A stretch of 46,070 bases of DNA, from positions 1 through 46,070 of the forward strand of contig CALJVL010000026.1 of assembly GCA_937773775.1 (NCBI GenBank). The letters are read 5' to 3'. The translations under genes were made by a program, and so were the position numbers. Of this stretch, positions 7,723 through 15,111 are shown piece by piece; position 1 is the first letter of the stretch; each line of letters starts with the position of its first letter. The stretch comes from an uncultured Flavobacterium sp. GTDB lineage: Bacteria > Bacteroidota > Bacteroidia > Flavobacteriales > Flavobacteriaceae. A model generated the notes under the pieces. It was not told the DNA's origin. It saw only the letters and a list, made by a program, of their open reading frames with translations, and ran no database searches.

Positions 7723-8634
7723 ATGATAAAATTAAAATTAGCACTTGACTGGACTCCAAATATTAATCATATCGGATTCTTAATTGCAAAAGAATTAGGC
7801 TTTTACAAACAACAAGGTATAGATCTTGAAATTTTAAATCCACAAGATGATAATTACGCAATGACGCCAGGAAAAAAATTAGAGCTTGATATTGCAGACT
7901 TTGCAATTGCTCCTTTTGAGACGGTTATAAGTTTGAATAATAAAGTGAATCAAGTTCAAGCAATAGCGATTTACGCTATTTTGCAAAAAGATTTAAGTTG
8001 CATTACTACGCTAAAATCTTCAAATATTACATCACCAAAATTGCTCGATGGTAAAACATATGCCTCATATAAGGCACGTTATGAAGACCAGATAGTGAAA
8101 GAAATGATTAAAAATGATGAAGGGGAAGGTGATTTTAACATAATATATCCAGAAAAACTTGGTATTTGGAACACGCTGTTAAGTGGCAAAGCAGATGCTA
8201 CTTGGATTTTTGACAACTGGGAGGGAATTGAGGCAAGCAGCAAGAATATTGAACTAGATAAGTTTACGTTAGCTGACTTCAATATCCCATATGGCTATTC
8301 GCCCGTTGTATTGACAAAAAAGGAAAATATAACACTGCATAAGGAGCTTTATTCAAAGTTTATTAAAGCCACTCAAAAAGGTTTTTTATTTACAAAAAAT
8401 AACTTGACTGAGTCAGTAGAGATTTTAAAACGTCACGTAACCGAGTATGATTTAAAAAATATCGATTTAGAAAAATCAATATCCTTTTCAATACCTCATT
8501 TTGGTGAAGAATCTAATTGTGGCGTAATGAAACAAGAAAGAGTATCGAGTTTTTTAAAGTGGTTAGTAGATAGTGGATTAGAAGACAAAGTAATCTTAAA
8601 TCAAAGTCTATTTACAAATGAATTATTTGAATGA
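7723..8634 (+). CDS. THI5/NMT1-like substrate-binding-fold protein
   Basis: 303 residues of the NMT1/THI5-like periplasmic-binding fold: KLALDWTPNINHIGFLIAKE and GFYKQQGIDLEILNP at the start, then TWIFDNWEGIEA and FNIPYGYSPVVLT. Relatives bind thiamin-pyrimidine precursors for ABC uptake, or, in fungal THI5, make the pyrimidine. There is no signal peptide or lipobox, so a cytosolic location is inferred. The Cys-rich CCCFC motif of the fungal enzyme is absent, so THI5 catalysis is not supported. No transporter genes or thiamin riboswitch are nearby. It sits between two palindromic repeats. Fold call strong; ligand unknown. Confidence 0.82.
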   Translation: MIKLKLALDWTPNINHIGFLIAKELGFYKQQGIDLEILNPQDDNYAMTPGKKLELDIADFAIAPFETVISLNNKVNQVQAIAIYAILQKDLSCITTLKSSNITSPKLLDGKTYASYKARYEDQIVKEMIKNDEGEGDFNIIYPEKLGIWNTLLSGKADATWIFDNWEGIEASSKNIELDKFTLADFNIPYGYSPVVLTKKENITLHKELYSKFIKATQKGFLFTKNNLTESVEILKRHVTEYDLKNIDLEKSISFSIPHFGEESNCGVMKQERVSSFLKWLVDSGLEDKVILNQSLFTNELFE

Positions 8635-8745
8635 AACGACTGCTAAAAGCCGCTTGGCAAGATTGGTGTTTTAGGCTTAATTTGAAGTTGGTTTTGTCTT
8701 TGGGGTGATTTGGCAAATCCGAATAGTTAGCATAATTTATTGAGT
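8635..8745 (+). repeat. Truncated palindromic repeat R3
   Basis: Starts at the preceding gene's stop. It shares with R1 the run GCTTGGCAAGATTGG (R1-like GGATTTGGG), then TAGGCTTAATTTGAAG, TTTTGTCTTTGGGG and GGCAAATCCGAA in the same order as R1 and R2. The right palindrome arm is missing; sequence similarity ends near ATAATTTATT. Confidence 0.5.
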
Positions 8746-8751
8746 TAGTTC

Positions 8752-8790
8752 AAAAAAACAAAACCCGCTCTATAATAATAGGCGGGCTTT
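8752..8790 (-). terminator. Rho-independent terminator after the primase-like gene
   Basis: On the minus strand AAAGCCCGC, an AT loop, GCGGG and TTTTGTTTTTTT. It lies about 30 bp past the primase-like gene's stop and may also work for the plus-strand gene ending at 8634. Confidence 0.7.
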
Positions 8791-8821
8791 ATCATATAGC
8801 CTAAATAAGGACTTAAAAATA

Positions 8822-10174
8822 TTAAAAACACATAAGAACATTCTTATAAGAAGAAACGCGCTTAAAGACGTTGTAATGCGTTGAAATCGCCAACATAGTT
8901 CTTGAACCCCTCCAGTGTCTGCCTATAGTTGAGATATGGCAACCTAATTTATCCCTAACTTTCATTTGAGTTATTTTTCCATCACTTTTGAAATTCCAAT
9001 CTTCAAGAATATTGTAAATAGCCCTCTGAGTTTGCTCCGTTTTTCTTTTGCCATTTTCTACATTTACAATCTTCATTATTTCTCCTTTAGGAAATTCGAA
9101 GTAAGGGTTAAAAAGGAATCGCCTTTCCAGATTACAAAACATTTTGAGAGTCCCTTCTTCTCTCATCTTGAGGACACTATAAATAATAGAAGTGACCTCT
9201 TCCTTTGGTAGTTTTGCTGGCATTTTGTCATTCATCGTAGTTCCGATTGCAATTATATACTCCTTCCCTTTTGTTGGATTCAACACAGCAATTTGAGTCA
9301 AATAACTAAACAGGGTATTATGTCTGGCTCCTTCTTTGATGTTAAAAGGAATATAAGGGCTGCATATCTTTTCCTTTTCCTCAAACATAATGTAGGGAGT
9401 AGCATCAGTAAAGTAATCTTTGATATTGTTAAATCGAATACCGTTGGAACTGGAGATTACCGAAAAGGTCTCATTCGCTGGTATATCTTTCTTTTTTTTT
9501 TCTAAGGTAATAAGGTTTGCTACTTTTTCTGTGTAATCATAAGCTATCGAGCCTTCACTAGTTGAAGAAAGAGAACTTTTACTGTAGGAGCCAATTCTTA
9601 TTACCTGTTTCTTTTCTATAATCTTCTCCTTATTAGGCTCTTCTACCTTCTCCAAGTAATGATACACTAAGGATTCCGTATTACAGTACAAATCAGGGTC
9701 AAAACTGAGAACCGTCTGTTGTGTAGCACTACGAGCTCCATTATCTGCAGAAACACCTATCAATTCAGACAGTTCATTATAGACTTCTCTATAGTTAACT
9801 TGGGTAAGATTGTCCACTTTAGCCAGAACTCCATACCCTGTATTGGATAATGATTTCCATTTAGCAAACACGTAGTTGCTCTCTGGAATAGCAAGAGTGC
9901 CATCCACATCAAGATAAATTAGCCCAGTTGGGACTGTGATGTTCTTGTTGAGAGCTCTAGCTTTAAACAGAAAATTAAACCTAAAGGTGGGAAGTTTATT
10001 CTGTTTTATGTTATCATATTTTGGATTGCCTTTACCTAGCGCTCTGGCCTCTAAAATTGATGGAAGGTTTTTTTCTCCGTGCTTTATTAAGCTGAGTACG
10101 TCGTTTACCAAAACTGTAAAATTCACATCTGGTCTCTTACAAGTTGCGTACTGTGTTACTGTATAATTTTTCAT
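8822..10174 (-). CDS. BT4734/VirE_N-type primase-like protein of a mobile element
   Basis: 450 residues. The N-terminal half has the BT4734-like/VirE_N pattern: GLIYLDVDG near residue 84, SNTGYGVLAKV near 110, then NGARSATQQTVLSFDPDLY near 145-165. This parallels SGIIVLDVDNL and PSGTGLKILVRV in the VirE protein at 15112-17082. The C-terminal part has no Walker motif; residues about 385-450 (QRAIYNILEDWNF, TQMKVRDKLGCHISTIGRHW) look like a winged-helix DNA-binding end. Related domains occur in replication proteins of Bacteroidota plasmids and integrative elements, so a replication-initiation role is inferred. It ends a minus-strand gene series and is preceded 17 bp upstream by hairpin A. Confidence 0.72.
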   Translation of the reverse strand: MKNYTVTQYATCKRPDVNFTVLVNDVLSLIKHGEKNLPSILEARALGKGNPKYDNIKQNKLPTFRFNFLFKARALNKNITVPTGLIYLDVDGTLAIPESNYVFAKWKSLSNTGYGVLAKVDNLTQVNYREVYNELSELIGVSADNGARSATQQTVLSFDPDLYCNTESLVYHYLEKVEEPNKEKIIEKKQVIRIGSYSKSSLSSTSEGSIAYDYTEKVANLITLEKKKKDIPANETFSVISSSNGIRFNNIKDYFTDATPYIMFEEKEKICSPYIPFNIKEGARHNTLFSYLTQIAVLNPTKGKEYIIAIGTTMNDKMPAKLPKEEVTSIIYSVLKMREEGTLKMFCNLERRFLFNPYFEFPKGEIMKIVNVENGKRKTEQTQRAIYNILEDWNFKSDGKITQMKVRDKLGCHISTIGRHWRGSRTMLAISTHYNVFKRVSSYKNVLMCF

Positions 10175-10191
10175 ATTTTTTTTTATTATTT

Positions 10192-10240
10192 ACAAGGCAA
10201 CAGATTTCTACATCATGTGAAAAACACAGTCTTGCCTTAT
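10192..10240 (-). repeat. Hairpin A, upstream of the primase-like gene
   Basis: AAGGCAA at one end pairs with TTGCCTT at the other. The loop holds CATCATGTGAAAAACAC, which corresponds to ACCATGTGAAAACA in hairpin B and ACGATATGAAAATAC in hairpins C and D. It ends 17 bp before the ATG of the minus-strand gene. Confidence 0.65.
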
Positions 10241-10289
10241 CGTTAAAAATTGGATTATTGTGAGCTTTATTAGCCAAAGACAGCTTATA

Positions 10290-10784
10290 CTAACTTTTAA
10301 AGTTTTTTAAACTTAGTCGTAATTTATTCTGGTTTCTTTTCCCTAAAGACGCATTATATTGTTCAAAGTCTATTTGCACTAACACCTCTTCTAGTCGTTT
10401 TAATCTTTCTTTAGACGAGTTATTAATTGGTAATCTCTGATATTTAGTTCTGTTGTCTTTAAAATTAAGTTTACTGTTAAATGGATTTACTTCCACTATC
10501 TTGAGCTTAACTAATTCTAGAAGGATAAGTCTCCATTCTAGTACAAAATCATCTAATATCTCTTCATTTGGACTAAACCAATCTAGCCCATTTCTTTGCT
10601 GAAATTGCCAAGCCTTCAATAAGGCTAATAATTCTATACACGTTACCCTATAGCTATCCCATTCTATGATTGTATAATTAAACATTTTTTCGTATAATTT
10701 GCACTTTGGGACAATTACAAAAAAGTTGTGGTCATTTAAATTTCGATAAGCTTTTCGCTTACGCTTGTTGTCTGTTTTTCTCAT
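10290..10784 (-). CDS. Hypothetical protein of the mobile element
   Basis: 164 residues from the ATG at 10784 (MRKTDNKRKRKAYRNLND); a GTG 24 bp upstream would run into hairpin B. The very basic N-terminus is followed by a region rich in Leu and Trp (LLALLKAWQFQQRNGLDWF, WRLILLELVKLKIVEV) and a basic end (RNQNKLRLSLKNF). There is no signal peptide or membrane segment. No family recognised; the charge pattern would suit a nucleic-acid-binding accessory protein, which is inference only. It lies between the HTH gene and the primase-like gene, with hairpins before and after it, so it is probably part of the same transcript series. Confidence 0.55.
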   Translation of the reverse strand: MRKTDNKRKRKAYRNLNDHNFFVIVPKCKLYEKMFNYTIIEWDSYRVTCIELLALLKAWQFQQRNGLDWFSPNEEILDDFVLEWRLILLELVKLKIVEVNPFNSKLNFKDNRTKYQRLPINNSSKERLKRLEEVLVQIDFEQYNASLGKRNQNKLRLSLKNFKS

Positions 10785-10798
10785 TTTTTTTGCATTTA

Positions 10799-10846
10799 AA
10801 TAAGGCACAAGGAATTACCACCATGTGAAAACAAAGTTGCCTTATT
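10799..10846 (-). repeat. Hairpin B, upstream of the hypothetical gene
   Basis: AATAAGGCA pairs with TGCCTTATT (9 bp). The loop contains ACCACCATGTGAAAACAAAG, the family core. It ends 14 bp before the ATG at 10784 on the minus strand. Confidence 0.7.
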
Positions 10847-10967
10847 GTTTTAAATTAGTTTGATTTTTGGCGAATTGCCGATTGTAGTTAATTCAAGCTT
10901 TTACACCTTGAATTCTAGAGAAATATTTTTCATCATTTAGAAAACTCACCCCTAAAAAGTATCCACT

Positions 10968-11255
10968 TTAAGCCATCTTAATTAAAGTTTTTAAACATTC
11001 CAGTAACTCCGCTTTTTTATAATATCTACGATTGGCAATCCCATAAGCTATCACTTTGCCTTTGTTAGTCCAATGCCATAGCGTGGAGCTATTTATTTGC
11101 ATAAATTCACATACTTGTGCCCTAGTCATTAAAACGTCCTGGTACGGCAAGGAAATACCCTTTGTAAAGTCTTCTAATTGCTCTTTAATGCCGTCACTAA
11201 TTAGCTTTGCCAACTGTTCAGGGCTTGTTTGAATAAACTGTATATTTGTTTCCAT
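10968..11255 (-). CDS. Excisionase-like HTH DNA-binding protein
   Basis: 95 residues from METNIQFIQTSPEQL; an upstream in-frame start would overlap hairpin C and is not preferred. The C-terminal half is a MerR/excisionase-like helix-turn-helix: DVLMTRAQVCEFMQINSSTL, HWTNKGKVIAYGIANRRYY and KKAELLECL, the layout of the HTH_17 group common on Bacteroidota mobile elements. Such proteins act as excisionases or regulators of replication and transfer genes. It is less like the other two HTH proteins here (11368-11637 and 17354-17632) than they are like each other. Preceded by hairpin C. Confidence 0.75.
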   Translation of the reverse strand: METNIQFIQTSPEQLAKLISDGIKEQLEDFTKGISLPYQDVLMTRAQVCEFMQINSSTLWHWTNKGKVIAYGIANRRYYKKAELLECLKTLIKMA

Positions 11256-11278
11256 CTTTTTATTTTTTTTAGTTAAAA

Positions 11279-11322
11279 AAAGCAAGACGATTCCACACGA
11301 TATGAAAATACCGCCTTGCCTA
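11279..11322 (-). repeat. Hairpin C, upstream of the HTH gene
   Basis: AGCAAGACG faces CGCCTTGCC (7 of 9 paired). The loop CACACGATATGAAAATACC is almost the same as in hairpin D 6 kb away. It ends 23 bp before the ATG at 11255. Confidence 0.7.
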
Positions 11323-11367
11323 TTGTTGTAAAATGTGTTTAGTAAACTTGCTTATTCTTATAGCATA

Positions 11368-11637
11368 CTATACCATAAAGTTGAGTAAATCACTCTTTAG
11401 ATAGAGTACCCTGCCAAAAAAACGTGTTGCAGGAAGTGTTTGCGTTTTATCCAACCTCCAAAGTTTCGTTTCAGAAATATTAAGAAACTTGGCAGTTTGT
11501 TTTCTAGTAAGGTATTCATCCTCGTTGTACCTTATTAATGACTTAAGTAAATTTTTTAGTTTTTCCCTTAGAAAAGATTTAAAGACTGATAGCACCATTT
11601 TAATCCCATTATACCTAAATTCAATTATAATTTCCAT
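11368..11637 (-). CDS. Excisionase-like HTH DNA-binding protein
   Basis: 89 residues from MEIIIEFRYNGIK; the upstream in-frame ATG gives an unlikely basic extension. The C-terminal half reads EYLTRKQTAKFLNISETKLW, then RLDKTQTLPATRFFGRVLYL and KSDLLNF, the HTH_17/excisionase pattern. The matching part of 17354-17632 is nearly the same (EYLSRKQAAKFLHISETTLW), marking the two genes as paralogues in two related modules. First gene of the minus-strand series HTH, HTH, hypothetical, primase-like. Role in excision or replication control is inferred. Confidence 0.78.
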   Translation of the reverse strand: MEIIIEFRYNGIKMVLSVFKSFLREKLKNLLKSLIRYNEDEYLTRKQTAKFLNISETKLWRLDKTQTLPATRFFGRVLYLKSDLLNFMV

Positions 11638-12025
11638 TTTTTTTATTTTTAATTTAATTAATATTTTTTCTGCAAAAGTGATCACCGTTTTACATTACAA
11701 ACATACCTATTAAGTTTCTGTATTTCAGTTGTTTAAATAAATTAAAATGGATTTCAAACTGTAAAAAGATAATTTACTGGTTTACAGAACATTAATTTTT
11801 AAACTACTTTAAATGAAAATATTTAACAAATATTTAACATTATTAATAATCTAAAACTTACTTTATAGCGATAAAATTGACTTAAATTTCAATAAAAATC
11901 GCTTTTAAAAACTACAGAACTTATAAAAAAAGGGAGATTCTGAGTAAGTCTACCTCTAAACCCTTTAAAAAGATGTTTTCTTGGGGGTAAAAAAATAATA
12001 TGTTTGATGTTGAAAATGATCCCAC

Positions 12026-12051
12026 ACATACGTATGTGTTTTTTATAGGTA
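12026..12051 (+). repeat. 26-bp direct repeat, left copy (candidate attachment or recombination site)
   Basis: Identical over 26 bp to 19106-19131, in the same orientation. It starts with the palindrome ACATACGTATGT and continues GTTTTTTATAGGTA. Sequence beyond it stays loosely similar for about 60 bp in both places. The two copies enclose about 7.1 kb that includes the serine recombinase gene. Confidence 0.7.
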
Positions 12052-12524
12052 ATGAACGTTTTTATTATAGCACTACTAATGCCCTAAAAAGATGCTTTAT
12101 AGTGCTTTTTCGGATATCTTCTAACAAAGGCTTAAATACACAAAATTTTACAAACAACTTTCATCGACGTAACATGGGAAATTAGTGAGGGCGTAAGTTC
12201 TGTTAACGTTAGTAATCACTGATGTTTTTTGCTCCTATTAATCATTTACTAATGATTACATTTTAGAATTGTGTATATACGTTTTTTGTAGGTTTGGATA
12301 GGTATAAAAAATAGTGAGTTTTCCTGTGTCAATAGCCACTATAGCATCCACCAATAATTGGACTTTGTTTTTTTTTAGTACCCCGCCCTTCTCTAAATAA
12401 GAATTGCAAATTTTGACTTAGAAATTTAAAATAAAAAACAGATTCACAAACTATCCTTTTACCATTCATTTTGATTATCTCAGCGGTCTGATCTTATACC
12501 ATCTTAGTAACTACACATTAAATT

Positions 12525-12555
12525 TGTATGTATTTAGGATATGTTTAAATGTACA
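12525..12555 (+). promoter_or_regulatory. Dyad, candidate recombinase-binding subsite
   Basis: TGTATGTATTT at the left faces AAATGTACA at the right across an AT spacer, a 31-bp inverted arrangement of the size bound by a serine resolvase dimer. It lies about 630 bp before the recombinase gene. Confidence 0.35.
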
Positions 12556-12595
12556 CTTCAATGATAATAGATATGCTATAAACTTTAACATATTT

Positions 12596-12629
12596 TGTAT
12601 GTAATTAGAGTATACTTTATTTGTATACA
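12596..12629 (+). promoter_or_regulatory. Dyad, second candidate recombinase-binding subsite
   Basis: TGTATGTAATTA at the left faces TTATTTGTATACA at the right. The arm sequence TGTATGTA is shared with the dyad at 12525-12555, 71 bp away. A weaker ATATG/CATAT pair lies between them. Confidence 0.35.
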
Positions 12630-12712
12630 ATTTATTAATAACATATCTTTAAAGTGTTCTAAAAAGAGAACGAAGAAGTCCTTTGAAATATTGAGATTAC
12701 CACCAAATAAAA

Positions 12713-12734
12713 AAGCGGTGTTGACGCACCGCTT
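12713..12734 (-). terminator. Strong hairpin with terminator form on the minus strand
   Basis: AAGCGGTG pairs with CACCGCTT around a six-base loop. On the minus strand it is followed by TTTTTTATTT, the form of a rho-independent terminator, yet no minus-strand gene precedes it. On the plus strand it lies 21 bp before the ATG at 12756, so a leader role is also possible. Confidence 0.5.
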
Positions 12735-12755
12735 AATTATCAGCATTCAATTCAA

Positions 12756-13112
12756 ATGAATCAAACACATAAAGTTATGACAAAGATAATAAAAAATGAA
12801 TTGTATGAAACCCTAGCACAAAGGGAATTTAATCCCTCTGAAACGCTGCACGTTATCCAATATAACAAAACTGTTTACTGGTCTTGGGGAGTAGAAAGAA
12901 AGGTTAACTATTATGACAAAGCATTATTGCTTATTGTAAATGGACATCATCACAAAGGGCTCTTAGTTATTACGCTAGCTTGGAATGATACTTATAGCTT
13001 TCATCTAATTAATAACGATGGAACTTTAAAGGAAACTGTAACTGAAGTTTATTTCGATGAACTACAGGAGCGAATAGATCAGAAAATTGAATACATTAAA
13101 AATTATAAATAA
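12756..13112 (+). CDS. Hypothetical protein, mobile-element cargo
   Basis: 118 residues if the first ATG is used; an ATG seven codons later (MTKIIKNELYE) is equally plausible. Soluble, with no signal peptide. Visible features are YWSWGVERKVNYYDKALLL followed by VNGHHHKGLLVITLAWNDTY, a His triplet inside predicted beta strands, and an acidic C-terminal helix (FDELQERIDQKIEYIKNY). No family can be named with confidence. It lies 68 bp upstream of the serine recombinase in the same direction and may be cotranscribed with it. Confidence 0.6.
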   Translation: MNQTHKVMTKIIKNELYETLAQREFNPSETLHVIQYNKTVYWSWGVERKVNYYDKALLLIVNGHHHKGLLVITLAWNDTYSFHLINNDGTLKETVTEVYFDELQERIDQKIEYIKNYK

Positions 13113-13180
13113 TTAGTAGTTTGAGTTAGATGCTGGTTGATGGTGGTTGTTTCAATTATTAACCTATAAAACGAAACACT

Positions 13181-13780
13181 ATGAAAGGTAGATATGTGAG
13201 AACGAGTAGTAGTACTCAGTCTAATGCAAGACAAATACAGAAGCAACACCCAGAAGAAAAGATTTATATAGATATAATTAGCGGTGCTATTGCATTCAAA
13301 GAAAGACCTGCAGCAAAAGAACTAATTGAAGAAATTGAAGCAGGGACAATTGACTATTTAACTTGTGAAAGTATAGATAGAATTGGTCGTTCGGCTTTTG
13401 ACATTCAATGTACTATCCAGTATTTGAATGATAAAGGGGTAACGTTAAAAGTTGAAAATTTAGGGATAGAATCTTTTGTTAAAGACAAACCAAGCCCAAT
13501 TTTTAAAATGATTACAGATGTACTAGCAAACGTAGCCGAATTAACTAGAAATAACATTAGAGAGGCACAAGCCCAAGGAATTAAAATTGCCGTTGCACAA
13601 GGCAAATACAAAGGCCGTGTGAAAGGTTCTTCTGCTTCTGATGATACAGTACTAACCAAGTACAAAAGCGTCGTTAAAGCTATCAAACAGCACCCAGATT
13701 TAAGTTTGAGAAAGATTGCAAGTATAGCCGATGTAAGTCTAGGTACTGTACAGAAGGTAAAAGGAATACTCTATAAGTAG
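13181..13780 (+). CDS. Serine recombinase, resolvase/invertase family
   Basis: 199 residues, the size of small resolvases and invertases. The N-terminal catalytic domain has YVRTSS with the nucleophile expected at Ser9, then TCESIDRIGRSAFDIQ around residues 62-77, equivalent to the family's D-R-x-x-R motif. Residues about 100-140 form the long helix (ELTRNNIREAQAQGIKIAVA, then GKYKGR). The C-terminus is a helix-turn-helix (LSLRKIASIADVSLGTVQKV). Such enzymes resolve multimers, invert DNA or move small elements. It is the only recombinase in the island and lies between the two 26-bp repeats. Resolvase versus integrase activity cannot be decided from sequence. Confidence 0.9.
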   Translation: MKGRYVRTSSSTQSNARQIQKQHPEEKIYIDIISGAIAFKERPAAKELIEEIEAGTIDYLTCESIDRIGRSAFDIQCTIQYLNDKGVTLKVENLGIESFVKDKPSPIFKMITDVLANVAELTRNNIREAQAQGIKIAVAQGKYKGRVKGSSASDDTVLTKYKSVVKAIKQHPDLSLRKIASIADVSLGTVQKVKGILYK

Positions 13781-13835
13781 CTATAATTTAAAAGATAAGG
13801 CTTGGATATGCAGATAAAACCCGTAGTATTAATTG

Positions 13836-13884
13836 AACAACAATAACTGCTAAAAGTTATTGTTATTGAAGCTTTTTATTTTTT
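13836..13884 (+). terminator. Terminator after the serine recombinase gene
   Basis: AACAATAACT (13839-13848) pairs with AGTTATTGTT, followed by GCTTTTTATTTTTTT. It is 60 bp past the stop codon. Confidence 0.65.
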
Positions 13885-14290
13885 TGAGAATCAAAAATTG
13901 ATCAATACTTGTTTTATTGCGGTGTGACTGATCTCTGCATTAAGCAAAGACGTAGAGTTTGTTGTAAGGACGAACGGATGGAAAGCACTTACCTCATTAC
14001 AGTTACTTCTACAACCTGACTACCCGTGACTTTCGTTTGCACAAGTATCGATTCAATTTATATTCAGTTATTTTTTTAAAGACAACTGCAGTAATGTAAG
14101 TTTTTTTTTAAAATTTATTCCCTGGTCGCAACCTGATTCACTTAAAATTTCCTAGCTAATTTACAAGATGTGAATACCCGCTAAGAAACTAGCTCGTAAT
14201 GGTAAAGATTAGAGTACCGATAAAGCAATATGTTTTTTTTTAGTACTGCTTGAGCAGGTTCAGCTTAATCTGTAGGGAGGTTACTATTTG
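13885..14290. other. Noncoding segment, nothing recognised
   Basis: No reading frame, RNA gene or repeat could be supported. It separates the plus-strand recombinase from the minus-strand fasciclin gene and is less AT-rich in places (for example near 13975-14040), which may be remnant sequence. Confidence 0.4.
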
Positions 14291-14322
14291 TTAAAAAAGA
14301 AACCTGCAATAAGCAGGCTTCT
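14291..14322 (-). terminator. Terminator after the fasciclin gene
   Basis: On the minus strand AAGCCTGC, loop TTATT, GCAGGTTT and then CTTTTTT. It is 24 bp past the stop codon. Confidence 0.8.
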
Positions 14323-14345
14323 CGTTCACTTTTTTTGCCAATTAT

Positions 14346-14753
14346 TTAGGCTGGCATTATTACCTTATTAACGGCATGAATAACTCCATTATCCGTTTCT
14401 ACATCAGCAAGAACTACTTGCGCGTCGTTGATAAAGACCTTTCCTTCTTTTAAATGAACCGTTACTTCTTCGCCGTTAACCGTTGTGGCTTTCATACCAT
14501 CGGATAAATCGGTCGACATAATTTTGCCCGCAAGGACATGGTACGTCAAAATAGAGGTCAATTGCCGTCCGTTTTCAGGTTTTACGAGTGTTTCCACTGT
14601 TCCTTCAGGTAATTCAGCAAATGCTTCGTCTAATGGAGCAAATACAGTGAAAGGGCCTTCAGAGGTTAAAGTACTTACAAGATCGGCAGCTGTTACGGCT
14701 GCTACTAAAGTTTTAAATGAGCCGTGATTAACGGCAGTTTCTACAATGTTCAT
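14346..14753 (-). CDS. Single-domain fasciclin (FAS1) protein
   Basis: 135 residues forming one complete FAS1 domain: NIVETAVNHGSFKTLVAAVT, GPFTVFAPLDEAFAELPEGT, then LTSILTYHVLAGKIMSTDL and the closing DVETDNGVIHAVNKVIMP. FAS1 domains mediate adhesion or matrix binding and are usually exported, but no signal peptide is visible here, as in a subset of short bacterial FAS1 proteins. Codon choice and base composition (more G+C) differ from the very AT-rich genes around it, suggesting separate acquisition as cargo. It has its own promoter (TAACTTTG with TTG 21 bp upstream) and terminator. Family sure; function in this cell unknown. Confidence 0.93.
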   Translation of the reverse strand: MNIVETAVNHGSFKTLVAAVTAADLVSTLTSEGPFTVFAPLDEAFAELPEGTVETLVKPENGRQLTSILTYHVLAGKIMSTDLSDGMKATTVNGEEVTVHLKEGKVFINDAQVVLADVETDNGVIHAVNKVIMPA

Positions 14754-14771
14754 AATATATGTGTTTTATTT

Positions 14772-14803
14772 CAAAGTTAACCCTTTGTCGCCTAAGCTTC
14801 CAA
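14772..14803 (-). promoter_or_regulatory. Promoter of the fasciclin gene
   Basis: On the minus strand TTG, 21 bp, then TAACTTTG, matching the Bacteroidota -33/-7 pattern; the -7 box ends 18 bp before the ATG. Confidence 0.6.
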
Positions 14804-14983
14804 TTGTTACTGTTAATGTTTTGATAAAGTAAGAATATCTATACGTAAACCCACTTGGAAAGATGTACAAATAAAAAAAGAAACTAGCCTGTTATACTAA
14901 CCAGTAACAAGCTGCCGTCTTTATTAAGGGAAGACAAAAGCGATGAAGCAATCTAATTTTGTCGAAAGAGCATAAATATAAAA

Positions 14984-15106
14984 GAGAGGGCAGGTAGGAT
15001 AACTAAAAACAATATATTTTTAAAGTATTAATTATTTACTATTTAGTATTTTACTAATTATATAATACCTTTTTTAGTTGAATTAAGTTACCCTACCTAC
15101 CCTCTC
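14984..15106. repeat. Long imperfect inverted repeat just after the VirE gene
   Basis: Outer arms of 21 bp (14984-15004 and 15086-15106) match at 19 of 21 positions; each contains GTAGGTAGG-like direct repeats (GGCAGGTAGG/GGTAGGTAGG). The 81-bp AT-rich interior has weaker pairing of AAAGTATTAATTA with TATATAATACCTTT. The right arm ends 5 bp from the VirE gene's stop. Lack of a U-tract argues against a plain terminator; an origin, a protein-binding site or a small inserted element are possible. Confidence 0.6.
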
Positions 15107-15111
15107 AGAAG

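Larger units (their letters stand above)
11638..12755. other. Gene-free AT-rich segment with repeats and dyads
   Basis: No convincing gene is present. It holds an exact copy of a 26-bp repeat (12026-12051), a hairpin AGCACTA/TAGTGCT followed by TTTTT (about 12069-12109), two dyads of 31 and 34 bp (12525-12555, 12596-12629) and a GC-rich hairpin (12713-12734). A 61-codon reading frame at 12000-12185 runs through the 26-bp repeat and looks accidental. Confidence 0.6.

Noticed and set aside
11926..11969. Possible minus-strand terminator hairpin (AGGG...CCCT next to a T-run)
   Set aside because: Stem pairing is broken and no gene ends there; too weak to list as a feature.
12000..12185. 61-codon plus-strand frame (MFDVENDPTHTYV...)
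   Set aside because: It runs straight through the 26-bp repeat and the hairpin after it, has no plausible start context and no protein-like pattern beyond chance.
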